Below are positions 11,776-23,210 of a stretch of 64,000 nucleotides of DNA, piece after piece. Under the pieces are notes generated by a model, which saw nothing but the letters and a program-made list of their open reading frames with translations, did not search any database and had not been told where the DNA came from. The stretch lies in the NCBI GenBank assembly GCA_000827495.1, contig KN817574.1, positions 118,052 to 182,051 on the forward strand, in the 5' to 3' direction. The stretch's first letter is position 1, and every line of letters begins with the position of its first letter. Made by a program: the position numbers and the translations under genes. The stretch comes from Hypholoma sublateritium FD-334 SS-4. Lineage: Eukaryota; Basidiomycota; Agaricomycetes; Agaricales; Strophariaceae.

Positions 11776-12168
11776 CCGCGGATCCGGGCATGGTCGCGGA
11801 TGCGGTGGGCACTGGCTGTTGGCGAGGAATCTGACAGTACCAGCGGAAATGAATGCATAGCCGGGCGATAGGCTCGAAGTACGTGTCTTTTGTTTTCGCT
11901 TTTCTCTGTGAGACGAGCGCTGAATGTGATCGAGTGCTATGCCGAGAGCGCTATTTTTATTATCGCTCCCACTTGTTTCCCGCTTGGTGTTTGTATAGAG
12001 TATTCTCTGGGAAGCGCGTGGCAGGGGCGCTGCGTCCGTGTCATGTATTTGTTTAATAACGTTCTTTGCACAGCGTCTCATGTGTCCAGAAGTCCCGTTT
12101 CCAGATGTCTTCGCCACTGTGCACGATCAGCTTATCGTCTGATGTTCTCTGCTCTTAGGCCACGCAGT

Positions 12169-12207
12169 TAGGTAGGCTTTTGTGGATCTCACAAAAGGCC
12201 CTACCTA
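12169..12207. repeat. Inverted repeat / hairpin
   Basis: TAGGTAGGCTTTTGTG, a five-base loop GATCT, then CACAAAAGGCCCTACCTA. The arms pair almost completely with a two-base bulge. Confidence 0.75.
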
Positions 12208-12623
12208 CGGGCGTCATTAATTTGTTTCATCTGTCTGGTAAATATATCGTCTTCGAGAACGTGGCAATTGTTTTTCCCGCTGCCAAATCAAGATCAACCT
12301 CAAGAGCCGTTCTGGTCGCTGTGAGCACTCCGCTCTTCTTCTCGAACCAACGAATTGGTAACTATCTGCGTGAATTAAAATTCGGTGAACACTGGTGAGT
12401 CCTTCAATATTCATACATTCAGATCCCGGACATGCCAGTGCCTTCGTTCAAGTATTAGACCTCTTAATTTCCCTTTGAGCATCATATACATATACACCTC
12501 ACCGATAAATTTGCTACTCCACCATGCAAGCCTGTTCTGCCATTTATGGAAGGCAAGTTCAAAAGTGTACACGAAAAAATCAACATCGCAGATATCTTAA
12601 AAAGAAAGCGAAAAAAGGGGCAA

Positions 12624-12658
12624 CCCACACACATATTAGTACATGCTATGTGTGTGGG
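12624..12658. repeat. Perfect 11-bp inverted repeat
   Basis: CCCACACACAT and ATGTGTGTGGG separated by 13 bases. Confidence 0.8.
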
Positions 12659-13404
12659 ACATCCAGATAGCCAGTCATTGTACTAGACACTCTACATCCG
12701 GAAGAACTGGAAGCCGACGTGACGTGAACCTTCCTTGATGTCGGCGGAGGGCTGTTTAAGGTTCAGTGGCCAGGCAGTGATTAGCGGTGTGAACACAACG
12801 GTCCTCAACACTGCGGGAGAAGCACTGCTTGGGATCATAATCCCATCCCATCGATGATAATCTGAAACAACTGGTCCAATCTGTTGTAGCCATCAGGTCC
12901 AGCGCCTCAGCGCTTCAACGCTTCAGCTTCGGTCGTCATTGGACCGCAGTATATCGGCGTTCTAGAGTGCTCCCCGAGTCCCATACTTGCGTGACATGGC
13001 GCACCGATTTTCTCTCCTCGACTCGGAAGACCCCTGCTGCCATTTTGATGGGGATAAATTGATCTAAGGGTACATGGTAATTTCTTGTGATTTCCAGGTA
13101 TCAAAGTGTCGTGTCCTGCACCGTTTACCAGGTTACAGTACGCTGTGTCTATAGCCGGGAAAAGGCCATTGAATCCGTAATACTCTCTGAGTCGGAAAAA
13201 ATTGGTGAGCTGAGACGCACGCATTGAATTGGCTGGACCGCACGTGGCCACCGGCCTTTTTGCGTATATTATATTTAATGAATGACACGTAGTTAAAAAA
13301 TGCTCCGCGCGTAATTAATTAGAAACCGTTTTCTCTTTGTAATCGCACAGAAAACCAAGTATAATATGTTGTCGTAAATATATGCACAGCTCTGCGCGCA
13401 CGTC

Positions 13405-14297
13405 TCATGTCGAGGGAGTACCTGCATTGCTTTGCTTGCAGCTTTTTCGATGCCTTGGGAGGTCCGTCGAGTAGGTCGTGCTATACTTACAGGTGCCAAA
13501 CCCGCATTCATACCGCTTCTGCAACGTAGGCAAAGTATGATACCGATTTATATGGGCTGTAGAGCTCGTGTCAGTAACAGGTATACACTTGTGAAGATGT
13601 TGGAGCTCCAAAAAACTCACTTTTCAAGCGATACGCTGTGGTGAAAGTTGTTTTCTTCCTTCCACAGTCGTGTGGGCAAACAAATATAGAAGGCTTTTTG
13701 GCAGCCCCCTGTCGATTCGGGAAGCCGGCCAATGTATTTAGAGCGATTATGTCCTGTGCGACCAGTGGATTTTGCATGCTCGGCCCATCAAGGGCTGGCC
13801 CAGCATCTCCTCCACTGTAAAAGAGGGGACTTTCAAGTTGGGACGAACTGAGGGCCATAGTTAATTCTTCAGGAGCGACATTTTTCTAATAAAGAACCAG
13901 TTTAAGGAATATAATACTGATCGGCATCGACATGACTACTCACCTGTACTGGTGTCAACTCTGTGTTCCCAGTGATGGAGGTAGCATAGCTTGGATCCGC
14001 GTCATCCTAGAAATCCGATTTTCTGTGAGACCCTGAATGCTCATTTCTGAGGATCAGGCCTACGATGTTGAACGGATATTCAAGTAATGCTAGAAATGAC
14101 ATGTCATAGCTCTCATTTCCGATTTCCTGGACCTATTGAAAGGTGTATCAGTCACTTTAAGGAACATATGATAGTATGGCTACCGAGTAAGGGGCCTGAT
14201 GGGTCGTGATCATAGTGAGCGAGTCACTCACTACTTGCGGGATGCCTTCGTAACATTGTTTTGGGATTTTTGACCTCTCATCGTTATTGGTAAACAT
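13405..14297 (-). CDS. Small C2H2-type zinc-finger protein, 220 aa
   Basis: Five exons: 14297-14184, 14132-14064, 14006-13944, 13885-13621, 13556-13405, with introns of 51-64 nt. They join in frame from MFTNNDERSK to a TGA. Most of the protein is low-complexity. Two zinc fingers close it: CPHDC...THINRYH, split by the last intron, then a C2HC finger CGFGTC...HRKSC. It is probably a nuclear DNA-binding protein, but two fingers alone do not name a target. Its architecture (disordered N-terminus, intron inside the first finger, two terminal fingers) matches the gene at 55.5-56.2 kb and the remnant at 16.5 kb. The start is the first ATG of the open frame; the first two exons are less certain than the finger exons. 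Confidence 0.65.
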
Positions 14298-16522
14298 TTT
14301 GGAGCTTTGAGACCGACTTGAATCAACGACGTGTTAGAAGGGAGGACTCCACCGTTGACGACAGTAAGCTACTTGGGTGGTATAGTTAAACATAAGACGC
14401 GATTTGGTAGAATGTGAGTCCTTTATAAAAGAATGAAGCATATGAAAAAAGGAATACAGCATGCTCAAGCGCAGCCCTAACGGTAAAATGTCAAATTCGA
14501 AACGAACCCGAGCTCTCCGAAAAGTTCTCCATTGGACAATATATTTGGAAGTGGGCATCTGCAGCGAAAATTCCCAGGCTTTCGGGGGCTTTCCGATTCT
14601 ATAGATCCACTTCCTCAACACTTCCTCTGTGACAATGCACAGGATTCGATTTGATCTCACAATAGCGCACTGAGTCAAGCGTACTTATCATTATTTGGGG
14701 GGCATGTGAACATTCCCAACCAAGCCTAGATTTCCCAAAAATCTCCAGTAAGCCCAATATCCATCACGCTCACATCCCCCCGAAATCTGGTTAACGCGAC
14801 ATCAATATGCATCCAACATGCTTCATAATCAGCTGAAATTTTCCATGATTGGAAGGGTATCAGCAATTTCACCGGGGAAGATACACTGTTTCCCTTGAGG
14901 GTAAGTAAAGTGAAAAACATTTGCCATCCAGACCGCGGCAATGAACGCAATTGAAATTCTTCCGACACGAACCAGTATGTAGTACTCTGGGAGCATATAT
15001 GAGTAGTGGAGATGTAAAAAGTGGCTCATCCACCACACGCTGGCGCTGGGGGAGTAAATAGGATCAAATCCGGCGTAGTAGGAGCGGCCGCTATGCTGCT
15101 GGCGCCTGCGACGCGCCCAGCACGCCCCTCGCGGTCAAGCTCCCCTGATGCAAAGGCCGTGGAATCAGGATTGACCACAGCAGTACCGAGTACAGTCAGG
15201 GTGTCGGACTCATGGAAATAGACAGTGGACCTCGAGGTTTGGGGGAGTCGAAAAGGCAATTATTTGTTCATATATACGGGAGCGTGCGGATGTGGCGAAA
15301 AGGTGGCAAACAAATTGTGACAATTCCGCTGATGTATTCCATGAACACTGGGTTGAGAAGCAACGTGAATGTGATAGTATCCAAATATATACTAAAAACG
15401 ATGCGCTCTGGATGTCTACAGCAAATTTCTACGGAATATTCATCATACCGAATTCACAAAAATTGCGAGTAGGCAGTGTTTTACTTATAAGTGTGTCATT
15501 TACTATTATATGATTCAACTCATTCCCGTACTAACGCGATTGCTTTTCGATTGTTCGACACTGTATTTCTCTCACTTAGTTTGATCAACAGACACTTCTT
15601 CCTACTGACAACTACCTATTGGCTACCTAGGTGACAGGAATTGCCGTCGAGCATCATAGATAACTCGCTTCAGATCTGGGAATATGGGAAAAAGTACACC
15701 TAAATATACAACTAACCTGGAATATATTTTTTATAGCAATACTTTACGTACTAGAGCGAGGCCGACAAACGTAAATGGAACTACGTTTTCCCAAAACGAA
15801 AGATAAAGCGCTCCTGCATGCCAACACGTACTCCCGCTGCCGGGCGTGCGTCAGACTGTGTTGAGGGATTTTGATAATGTGTCATTGATGCTGTGTTGTG
15901 GAAGACTCAGCGAGGTCGTATGCCGAGCGCGCCGAACTGTCGACGGTATCGCGTCCAAACAACCCCGTTTCGGCCGGCTTGCGCCTCCGTGACCACTCAC
16001 CAAAAGAGCCTTTGTTTGGCCGCGACGCCGCCACTCAAGCGATTTTTCAAAAGGCCTAGCGCTTTGCCGATTCAGCTGTAATAATCTAAGAGGCTAACTG
16101 TATAGCAGTCTAGAAACTAAATAAATTCAATTTTTGCAAAATTAATCAGCATTTATCTAGACAAAGAACTGTCACATGTCGTGGAGTGTTTCTAAGTATG
16201 TAGAAATTATAGACACCCTGGACCGGCTGGGACCTATCACCGACGAAGTCTTTCTGTAATAAATAGACTAAGCTGCTCCGAAAACTTGAAACATTCCATG
16301 AATTACAGTAGCATTGGCTCTGTGCATGCTTAAAAAATTGAAGAAAAATATCCCTAAACAGCGCTACCTATAGAACCTCAAGTCAAATAATGGGACTTGC
16401 ATCGAGTTACAGCTAAAACGAATTAGTGAGACTGCTGTTTGGGATGACATACCCTGACTCTTCATCCTTATGAATATTTCCTTCAGGGTGTGCACCTCGA
16501 CTCAGACTTCCCAAGTCAAATT
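14298..16522. other. Intergenic about 2.2 kb, no gene seen
   Basis: AT-rich, with many short stop-broken frames. A GC-richer patch at 15020-15260 gives a 77-codon minus-strand frame with no recognisable domain and could be a gene relic. Confidence 0.4.
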
Positions 16523-16840
16523 TTATTTTGTGAATATTTTGGTCTGGACAGCATTTCGCCGCCTTTCGCAGCTGACCTGGTGCCTAAGCAAGTCGGACTT
16601 GAAGTAGGTTCTATATATACTGCAAGTAAAGCAGACATACGTCATCTGCTCCTCCCCGGACGTATTAAATTGATTGTTGGATTTAATTAAGAGGATCCTA
16701 TTGTCCCTTTCAACCATTCTCTACCCAGCGCAGTCCGAGTTTCCGATGTCGGCCGCTTTGTACCAGAGCCACAATCAGGAGATACGCGCTCTGAGAAGTA
16801 TATACCCGCCGTTCGACATTGACTGTATAGACAGCCTCTA
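16523..16840 (-). pseudogene. Remnant of a zinc-finger gene like those at 13.4 and 55.5 kb
   Basis: The minus strand carries a well-preserved last finger, YVCFTCSIYRTYFKSDLLRH followed by QVSC, with the same C2HC end as the second finger of the 13.4 kb gene. Upstream, in another frame, VSPDCGSGTKRPTSET resembles that gene's first finger (VCPHDCGRKKTTFTT) with one cysteine replaced by serine. Where HINRYH should follow, NNQFN is found, so the zinc ligands are lost. No GT/AG pair joins the pieces. The likeliest explanation is a decayed paralogue. An alternative is a real gene with only one finger, starting at 16717. Confidence 0.55.
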
Positions 16841-16997
16841 TGGCGCCGAGCGACCCATGCCGTTCACTGTTAGGAATACGAAGTGGTATCTGTGCGGATT
16901 GGTCTTCCTGTTGCGGGGTGGAAAAATTGGCCGCTGGTCCGGGCCAGCCAAACACAGCAACAAGATATGTGGCGACTTCCTTGGGCGTCATTTCCAT

Positions 16998-17534
16998 ATT
17001 GATTTGGTTTTGAAGGACGGGCTTTGTTTTAGAAAGTCCTTGAGAGGGTGAAGGATTTTTGTGCCAGGAATATATCTCTAGGTTATGTATCCAGACTATT
17101 TTCCGCAGCCGATTATTTTTGAAATAAAAATTGAGTCCGCAAACAAAACATGTTTATGCGGTAGGTATTCCAAGGCAGCGACCCTGGGACGCAGCAGCAC
17201 CGAAGCCCTTAATTTGTCATTGTAACTCCCAATGGTAATTCTCGCTGACCTTTTTGGTTCTTCCGTCGGCTTTATTATGGGTCGCTTCAATAAGAGACCT
17301 TTATCATTAAGTAAGTGACCGTTCCAGGCTTCTGCTACATATTTTACATGCTGTGCATCGAGAATGAATTAGTCGGCTCACTTAGGAATTACTGTCAACG
17401 ACTTTTCAAGTCGAGCTCATACTGGGTACAATATCCACAGGCGTTGTCGACAAGTCTGTGAGATATTCAGCCGAATTGGACGGGCAGTGACTGACTCCGA
17501 GTCCGTTGAGATCGTAGTATTGGCACCCTAGTAT
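16998..17534. other. Intergenic, no gene seen
   Basis: No supported coding frame; it ends at the poly(A) insertion. Confidence 0.4.
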
Positions 17535-17681
17535 ACCTTGGAACTTTGTTGTTGCAGCATCTACTTCGCAGTAATCATATAGATAGTACCTTACTTGTAT
17601 AGTTTACACTCCACCATATGGTTCGCCACCGTAGAGTATAAACGATGAATCAAAAAAAAAAAAAAAAAAAACCTTGGAACT
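17535..17681 (+). mobile_element. Short poly(A) retroposon with 11-bp target duplication
   Basis: ACCTTGGAACT at 17535-17545 is repeated exactly at 17671-17681. The 125 bases between end in CAAT...GAATC followed by a run of about 19 adenines that abuts the second repeat. Target-site duplication plus a 3' poly(A) tail is the signature of LINE-driven retrotransposition. The body contains GGTTCGCCACC, close to a polymerase III B box, so a tRNA-derived SINE is possible. The first A of the repeat may belong to the tail. Confidence 0.65.
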
Positions 17682-17909
17682 ATATCGATGCACGTATACT
17701 TAAGCACATATGCGGTACCAATTGCACACTTGCTGAAAAGCTACAATCAAACTAATAAATCTCCGTGACTGGCGTACTGACGGACATTAAACCTCTGCTG
17801 CCTTGAAATCAAGTACTATAGAGCATATTGAATTTACATAGAGCTGCACCAGTGATATTTGATGTAATCGATACCTATCGACGGGAACAGAACACCACAG
17901 AGCGTAATG

Positions 17910-18892
17910 TCAGACATTGGGCGGACGTTGTTGCTTTTCTCCATCAACCCATACGTCAACCTTTTCATCAAAAAACGCCACAAAGCCTCGAATTGCCGAC
18001 GCTTCTGTTGTCGTAGTTGGGTACCACCATACAACGTCTTGAAATATCTCACCAGAAGAGAGCACAACATTATAATAGTTGGCTACTCCCTGAGGTCATG
18101 CATTCCAAAAGACGAATGAGTGGGGGCCGCCTAATAAAAGTAGCCCTCACCTTGTATGGGCACCCCGTCGCAGTCGTAGATCGCTCCCACAGGTCCATTC
18201 GACAGTCGGTCTTCGGCATATAGATCCTCATGGGAAGGTTAGTTTCGAAGAGGAGCCGTGGCGCGCGGGTATTGGCAATTTCTATACCGTTAACTTCGAT
18301 TCGGACGTGTCGGGAGGACTGAAGAATATCGATCCTCTGTAAAAATCTAAAATGTTAAGATCCTACAAGAGCCGTACTTGTGTGGGCGCAAACCTTGTAC
18401 GAGTCCCTAGGATGAATGAAGATCTCCTCGTCTTCTTCGAACCATGAGTCCATCTTGTGGAATTTCACAAGGGCGAGGTCTTGCAATGGACCAGTCCGGT
18501 AAAGGACAACAGACTCGGAAAGACGACTAGAGTGTTCGAGTCCAACTGTAACGTTGTACGTGATTTCGCTGTCTGTCTCGGCCGCTTTGACCAGATACCA
18601 CGACAAAGGTAGATCGTCTTTATGGACAAAGTACACGGGATAATTGTGATGGAGCCATCTGATTGATGGGTGAGATTCGGCATAGACTAATCAGCGAGAT
18701 TCAATTCGCACCTAAGAATATAGTGAGAGCGGTTGGCAGTCGCGGTGGTGAGTCAATGTTTTTAGTTGATGAATCTCATTGTACGTACACGAGTTTCGCC
18801 TTCTTCGTGTCTATCAGACATACACCTCCAGCGTACGCTCTGATGCGCTTCAAGCAATCTTCGATGTGTGGAAGGGAGAAGAACGGAGGCAT
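17910..18892 (-). CDS. DUF427-domain protein with two tandem domains, 244 aa
   Basis: Four exons: 18892-18789, 18658-18394, 18336-18151, 18089-17910. Introns are 130, 57 and 61 nt. The start is MPPFFSLPHIEDCLKR. The first half contains KAKLVWLHHNYPVYFV and DSWFEEDEEIFIHPRD. The second half reads RIDILQSSRHVRIEVNG, ETNLPMRIYMP and TGCPYKGVANYYNVVL, then WWYPTTTTEASAIRGF, FFDEKVDVWVDGE. These are the hallmark strings of DUF427 (NTP_transf_9 fold), and fungal members carry two copies as here. The family is widespread but its biochemical role is not established. The first intron is long for this window and its donor was picked from three overlapping GTs by phase. The gene is divergent from the YggS-type gene. 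Confidence 0.85.
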
Positions 18893-19923
18893 AGTTGCTA
18901 TCTTCCGTAGCGAATAGCCTTTCGGAATCAGCGAATCTTCCCGTTGGACGTCGACAGATTGATCAGATTCACAGACTGAGAGACCAAGATGTCTGAAGAT
19001 GACGGTATGGAACTCAAGAAAGTTGATGTTGAAAGGGTAGGAAGAACGTTGGTGCAGCGCAGATCTCAAACTCAAGTTCAGTCAAATAGCGATCAGTGTA
19101 AGATCAGCTTGATCAGTGCTCGAGCGACGACGTCGCCGGCCCGTCTCCGGATCAGCTTCTCAGCTGCAAAATTAAATCAGAAAATGGAGATCACGACCAC
19201 TGCGGCAGGATCTGCTGTGGATCTGCTGTGGATCATTACGACGTTATCGACGTATCCGAAGGGGCTGAAACGATGCGATAGAAGTCCTCGAACTTCCTTT
19301 ACCCACTCTACTCTCAATTGACTCCCAAGCTCCGCTGACGAAAAAATGAGCTCGACCTGCTTAAGAACATTGCCCGAATACGCAATTTCCAGATGGTTGC
19401 AAACGGTTCCGTCTTTCCAGATGCAGAAGTGTGTCAAACATAATTTTATATGTTTCTAAAGCAATCGATATCACTTGTACTTACTACTAAGTACTAGGTT
19501 TACCACTGCCAGTGATTTTTGCATGACTCAAGTCTTGTGAACGATTCGAAATCCGGATTAGAGAGTCGAATTATATACCATAAAAACGGCCCCTCTGATA
19601 CTTAACGCAGTGCGGAACTCAGTGGCGCTTGTAAGTAGTAAGTACAAGTGCGCGCTCAATTTGCTTGCAATTTGCGCTCAATGCGCGCTTAGTGGCCCGT
19701 ACGTCATATATGATTATGCAATGCCTTATGCGATGGCCGGAGATTCGGCTCCGGGCGGGCGGCCTGCCTGCGGTTCTTGAATCAGCTCCCTCAACATCAA
19801 CCTCAACTCACCAGGAATTGTATGAGACCCATCGTATCTGGTACTCATCCTATCTATCGTTCCAGATTCTGCTTTTTGTTCTCGAAATCGCGAAACTTCA
19901 AGAAGGACATCAGTATCGCTGCA
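18893..19923. other. Divergent intergenic region between DUF427 and YggS-type genes
   Basis: About 1 kb. An 86-codon minus-strand frame (19177-19437) has no recognisable motif. CTGCTGTGGATC is repeated in tandem near 19213. The stretch is likely to hold both promoters. Confidence 0.45.
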
Positions 19924-20845
19924 ATGTCGTCCGAGTCATCGACTGCCAACGAAGAACGAACACAGGAACTCTTAGAATCCCTGGCTGAGATCAGACTGCG
20001 AGTTGAAGCCGCGAAAGTCGCCTCTTCATCTCCTACTCTTGTAGCAGTGTCGAAGATCAAGCCAGCATCCGACGTTCTGGCATGCTACAATGACGGCCAG
20101 CTAGACTTTGGGGAGAATTATGTCCAGGAACTGGAGGAAAAGGCAAAGATAGTGCGTTTTCTCGCAGACTACTCAGATGTTAACGATAACGATGTCAGTC
20201 TTAGCTCCCTACGGATATACGCTGGCATTTCATTGGCACTTTACAGTCGAACAAAGCCAAAACCCTCGCCTGTGCGTCCTCACGGCTACCTCATATCAAG
20301 TCACCGCTAATTATTTGGCAGCAATCCCAAATTTATGGAGTGTGCAAACTCTGGGTTTAATAAAAGCAGCCACTGCGTTAAATAAAGGCCTCCCAGATGA
20401 ACGATCTTCGTCTCTCAGGGTCCTCATTCAGGTCAACACGTCGGGCGAGGACTCTAAATCCGGAATTCCACCGTTGACGACGCTCTCCGATCAAGAAAAG
20501 TCAGAGATTGTCCTCCTTGCCAAACATATCCTCACACAATGCCCCAAGCTTCGCCTCGAGGGGCTGATGACGATCGGCTCTCTGGAACTCTCTCTAAACG
20601 CATCGGAGTCAGAGAAGAACGCAGACTTCGAGACACTGAAATCAACAAGGGATGTTCTCGACGCGTACTTGCGCAAACATTTCCCAGGTGACGAGAGTAA
20701 ATGGGGCGAAGAGACATCAGGCCGGCTTCTCTTAAGCATGGGTATGTCAAGTGACTTCGAAGCTGCTCTCAAGGCTGGGAGTGACATCGTCCGAGTCGGA
20801 ACTGGTATATTTGGTCAGCGGCCGAAAAAGTCAATTCCACAATAA
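19924..20845 (+). CDS. YggS/PLPBP-type pyridoxal-phosphate homeostasis protein
   Basis: Three exons: 19924-20151, 20205-20271, 20322-20845, with introns of 53 and 50 nt, giving 272 residues. This is the single-domain fold of the alanine racemase N-terminal barrel. [14 protein letters not shown] holds the PLP-binding lysine (about K44). It is followed by [31 protein letters not shown] across the second exon, [26 protein letters not shown] and the phosphate-binding end [28 protein letters not shown]. The family binds PLP without known catalytic activity and buffers vitamin B6 supply. The length is typical and all exons are in frame. A frame continues upstream of 19924 without an ATG, so that start is preferred. 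Confidence 0.93.
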
Positions 20846-21598
20846 CGATACGGTGGTTTTGGTGAGGGGATCTCAGAAGGCTTAAACGTAGTGAGTGTCA
20901 ATCTTCTTGATACCCATTCCGCTGCTGAAGTTCTCACCCGCGCTTGTAGCGATGTATTATGTATCGTTTGACAAAAAATGAGTCTTGATCTACTAACTTT
21001 GCCTCGTCGCCGTTATCGAAGCGCTTTTAAGATGGACACGTCGCATTTCCATACAACGAATTGCAAGGTCTTAATCAAAATAATCATCCGAGCCATCATG
21101 CGCCATTCAAGTGCGTGTTCGCTTTCGGTCACTGCAAAAAAGGCTTCTATTGCTTCTAACGAGTCAGCCAAGACATTCTATACATCTCAAGGACTTGGCG
21201 TCGTACCCAGAAGCTGGAGTCGGCGTCAACTCTTTCCTCCATCGTTACAATACTGTCCCAAATGAAGCGGTCGATCCTGCCCAAAAAGATCCTCGCAGAC
21301 GCCTTTCCCTTCTTCGGGTTACCACCGACCACGTGCAAACACCTTCGTATCCGGTAGATTCTACGATTATTTGCAGCTCTTTCAGTTCCTATGGTCCTCG
21401 TCTCTCCTCGGTGAAGTTGGCGCGAAACCTCGGAGGTCTGCACCACGAAAGCTCCCCCGAAGAACTGCCCCGAAAGTCGTCATTTACCTCATCCCAGAGG
21501 GGCCATGACTCAACGTTGCGTATAAAAGGGCCAGAAAGTGCTATTGATAGACAAGAACAAAATATCTTGTCTTCGTCTATTCACTATCGCAATTCGCT
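20846..21598. other. Intergenic, promoter side of the AA9-like gene
   Basis: Open frames at 20978-21265 and 21111-21683 have no recognisable domain and overlap the promoter. No separate gene is supported. Confidence 0.4.
21521..21529 (+). promoter_or_regulatory. TATA box of the AA9-like gene
   Basis: TATAAAAGG lies 78 bp before the ATG at 21599. CTCCCCCGAAG and TGCCCCGAAAG, 40-70 bp further upstream, resemble binding sites of the carbon-catabolite repressor CreA (SYGGRG core); this is suggestive only. Confidence 0.6.
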
Positions 21599-22864
21599 AT
21601 GTTCAGCATCGCATCTCTTGTGGTCATCGCCTCTTTGCTGGTTTCGCAGGCTGCTGCTCACGGTAGTGTCACCTCCTACGTGATTGGATGTGAGTTGCAT
21701 TCGAGCTGGACATGATCATTCGAGTGTCTAACCGCAATACGAATAGTAACCACATTCGCGGGATCGCAGCCCTATAGTTTCGCATCGGGCCATAGTTCAA
21801 TAGAACGTCCTTACAGTATGTTCCAGTACCTTGTACGCTTCATTCCGGCGGACTAAACGCCCTGGCTGTTAGGCTCTTATAACTCGTGCGAATATTTTGA
21901 ATCAATATAACTGCTGTCAACATTAATCGCTATTGTTTAGCATCCTCGCTGTCACTGATCAGACAGTACGGTTTTCTTCTAACACTTACAGCCAGTCCCT
22001 GTGTAGACTTTCAGCTGCAACAACAACGGACAACCCAGCTCTGGACAGCTCTCCGCCACCGTTGTAGCTGGCACATCCATCACCGCCAAGTGGTCGTAAG
22101 GTCCCTTCCGTCGACGACAAACTTGGGAATCTGAACCATGTCACCTTTCTCAGACAGTGGACGCAGTCCCAAGGTCCTGTTATCGTGTATATGGCTAATT
22201 GCAATAAAGTCCGCTCATCGGTGAACAGTAACACCTTAAAATGGTTGAAGATCGCGCAGACAGGTGACTATTTCTTCTGAACGCTCAGTGTCGTGCGTCT
22301 CATTTATGTGTTTTTCATTCTTTTCAGGCCTAATCTCCGGAAAGTTGGGTAAGAAACCGGGACGACATCCCGCTAGGCGTGTAAATTCAACGACTTCTTC
22401 TCAGATATGGGTCGTAGGGAACTGGGATTGTGGTCGATACCCTTGCGTATACCTCCACTATCCCTGCTGCCCTGGCCCCTGGGGACTACCTCATCCGCGT
22501 ACGTGCGCTCTTGATCTTTTCTTTGCTACGATGTATAGCTCATTCGGCTCAGATAGCACCAACTTCTTGCGATCCACCAGGCCAACACACCGCAGTCCTA
22601 CCCCGAATGTCATTAGTGCCGCGAATCTGACCTCTCAAAACACCTAAACATGTGTGTCTATTGTCAGGTGCTCAGCTGACCGTCACTGGGAGTGGCAAAG
22701 GCTTCCCTAGTGGCAGCTTCCTCACGATGTTCCCTGGTACATACCGTTGGGATTTATCGTCGGAATTTCGCTGAATGATCTGCAGGAGTTACAGCGCCAG
22801 CGATCCCAGCATCAACATCAACATCTACGATGCCACGACCGCTGCGTGCCTGGCCCCGGTATGA
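21599..22864 (+). pseudogene. AA9 (GH61) lytic polysaccharide monooxygenase-like gene, probably damaged
   Basis: A signal peptide MFSIASLVVIASLLVSQAAA is followed by the mature N-terminus HGSVTSYVIG; that histidine is copper ligand 1 in AA9 enzymes, which cleave cellulose or hemicellulose oxidatively outside the cell. Exons follow at 21747-21815, 21873-21885, 21941-21965, 22007-22095, 22154-22263, 22328-22348, 22418-22498, 22557-22608, 22668-22736 and 22786-22864. They encode SCNNNGQPSSGQLSATV, GPVIVYMANC, STIPAALAPGDYLIR, HQLLAIHQANTPQSYPEC, AQLTVTGSG and YSASDPSININIY. Two problems stand out. The segment before GPVIVYMANC reads SQWTQSQ, with no histidine where the second copper ligand belongs. 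Two junctions, before 22418 and before 22786, do not keep frame with any GT/AG choice I tried. Decay, an odd splice form or base errors could explain this. Confidence 0.7.
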
Positions 22865-23210
22865 CGAAACGATCCCCAGTCGACATAGCCGTCTGGACTG
22901 GCCAGTGAATGCGTGCTGCACTATGGTGGGGTATTTCGACTAAAGCAGGTCCGGGGACGAGAATTTTCTGCGAACAAAATGGTTTTAAATGGTTTCGTCG
23001 TCTACTTTCCACCGCTATGAGTGTAACAAATGACACCTGCCCATTTCAATAGTGCAAATTACGATTAAATTTCACTGCACATTCCACGCTGATATAGATG
23101 CTCCACACTCATTCTGGGAACTTGAAGGTGTGATGTAAGAGGATTCAAAGTATTTGCGCAATCTGAGTATTCGATTTGGATTTACAGGCTTCGTGTTTTC
23201 GTAGATTTCA
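22865..23210. other. Short convergent intergenic region
   Basis: It lies between the AA9-like gene (+) and the aldehyde dehydrogenase (-); no gene seen. Confidence 0.5.

Larger units (their letters stand above)
11776..13404. other. Intergenic about 1.6 kb with two strong hairpins
   Basis: No coding gene supported. A 229-codon minus-strand frame over 11428-12117 is an antisense shadow of the pseudogene. Two near-perfect palindromes lie at 12169-12207 and 12624-12658. Confidence 0.5.

Noticed and set aside
11428..12117. 229-codon open frame on the minus strand
   Set aside because: Antisense to the broken copy of the 855-aa gene; its openness reflects that gene's codon bias.
22264..22647. Continuous plus-strand frame inside the AA9-like gene
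   Set aside because: It reads through introns in the wrong frame; AA9 landmarks lie in the spliced frame.
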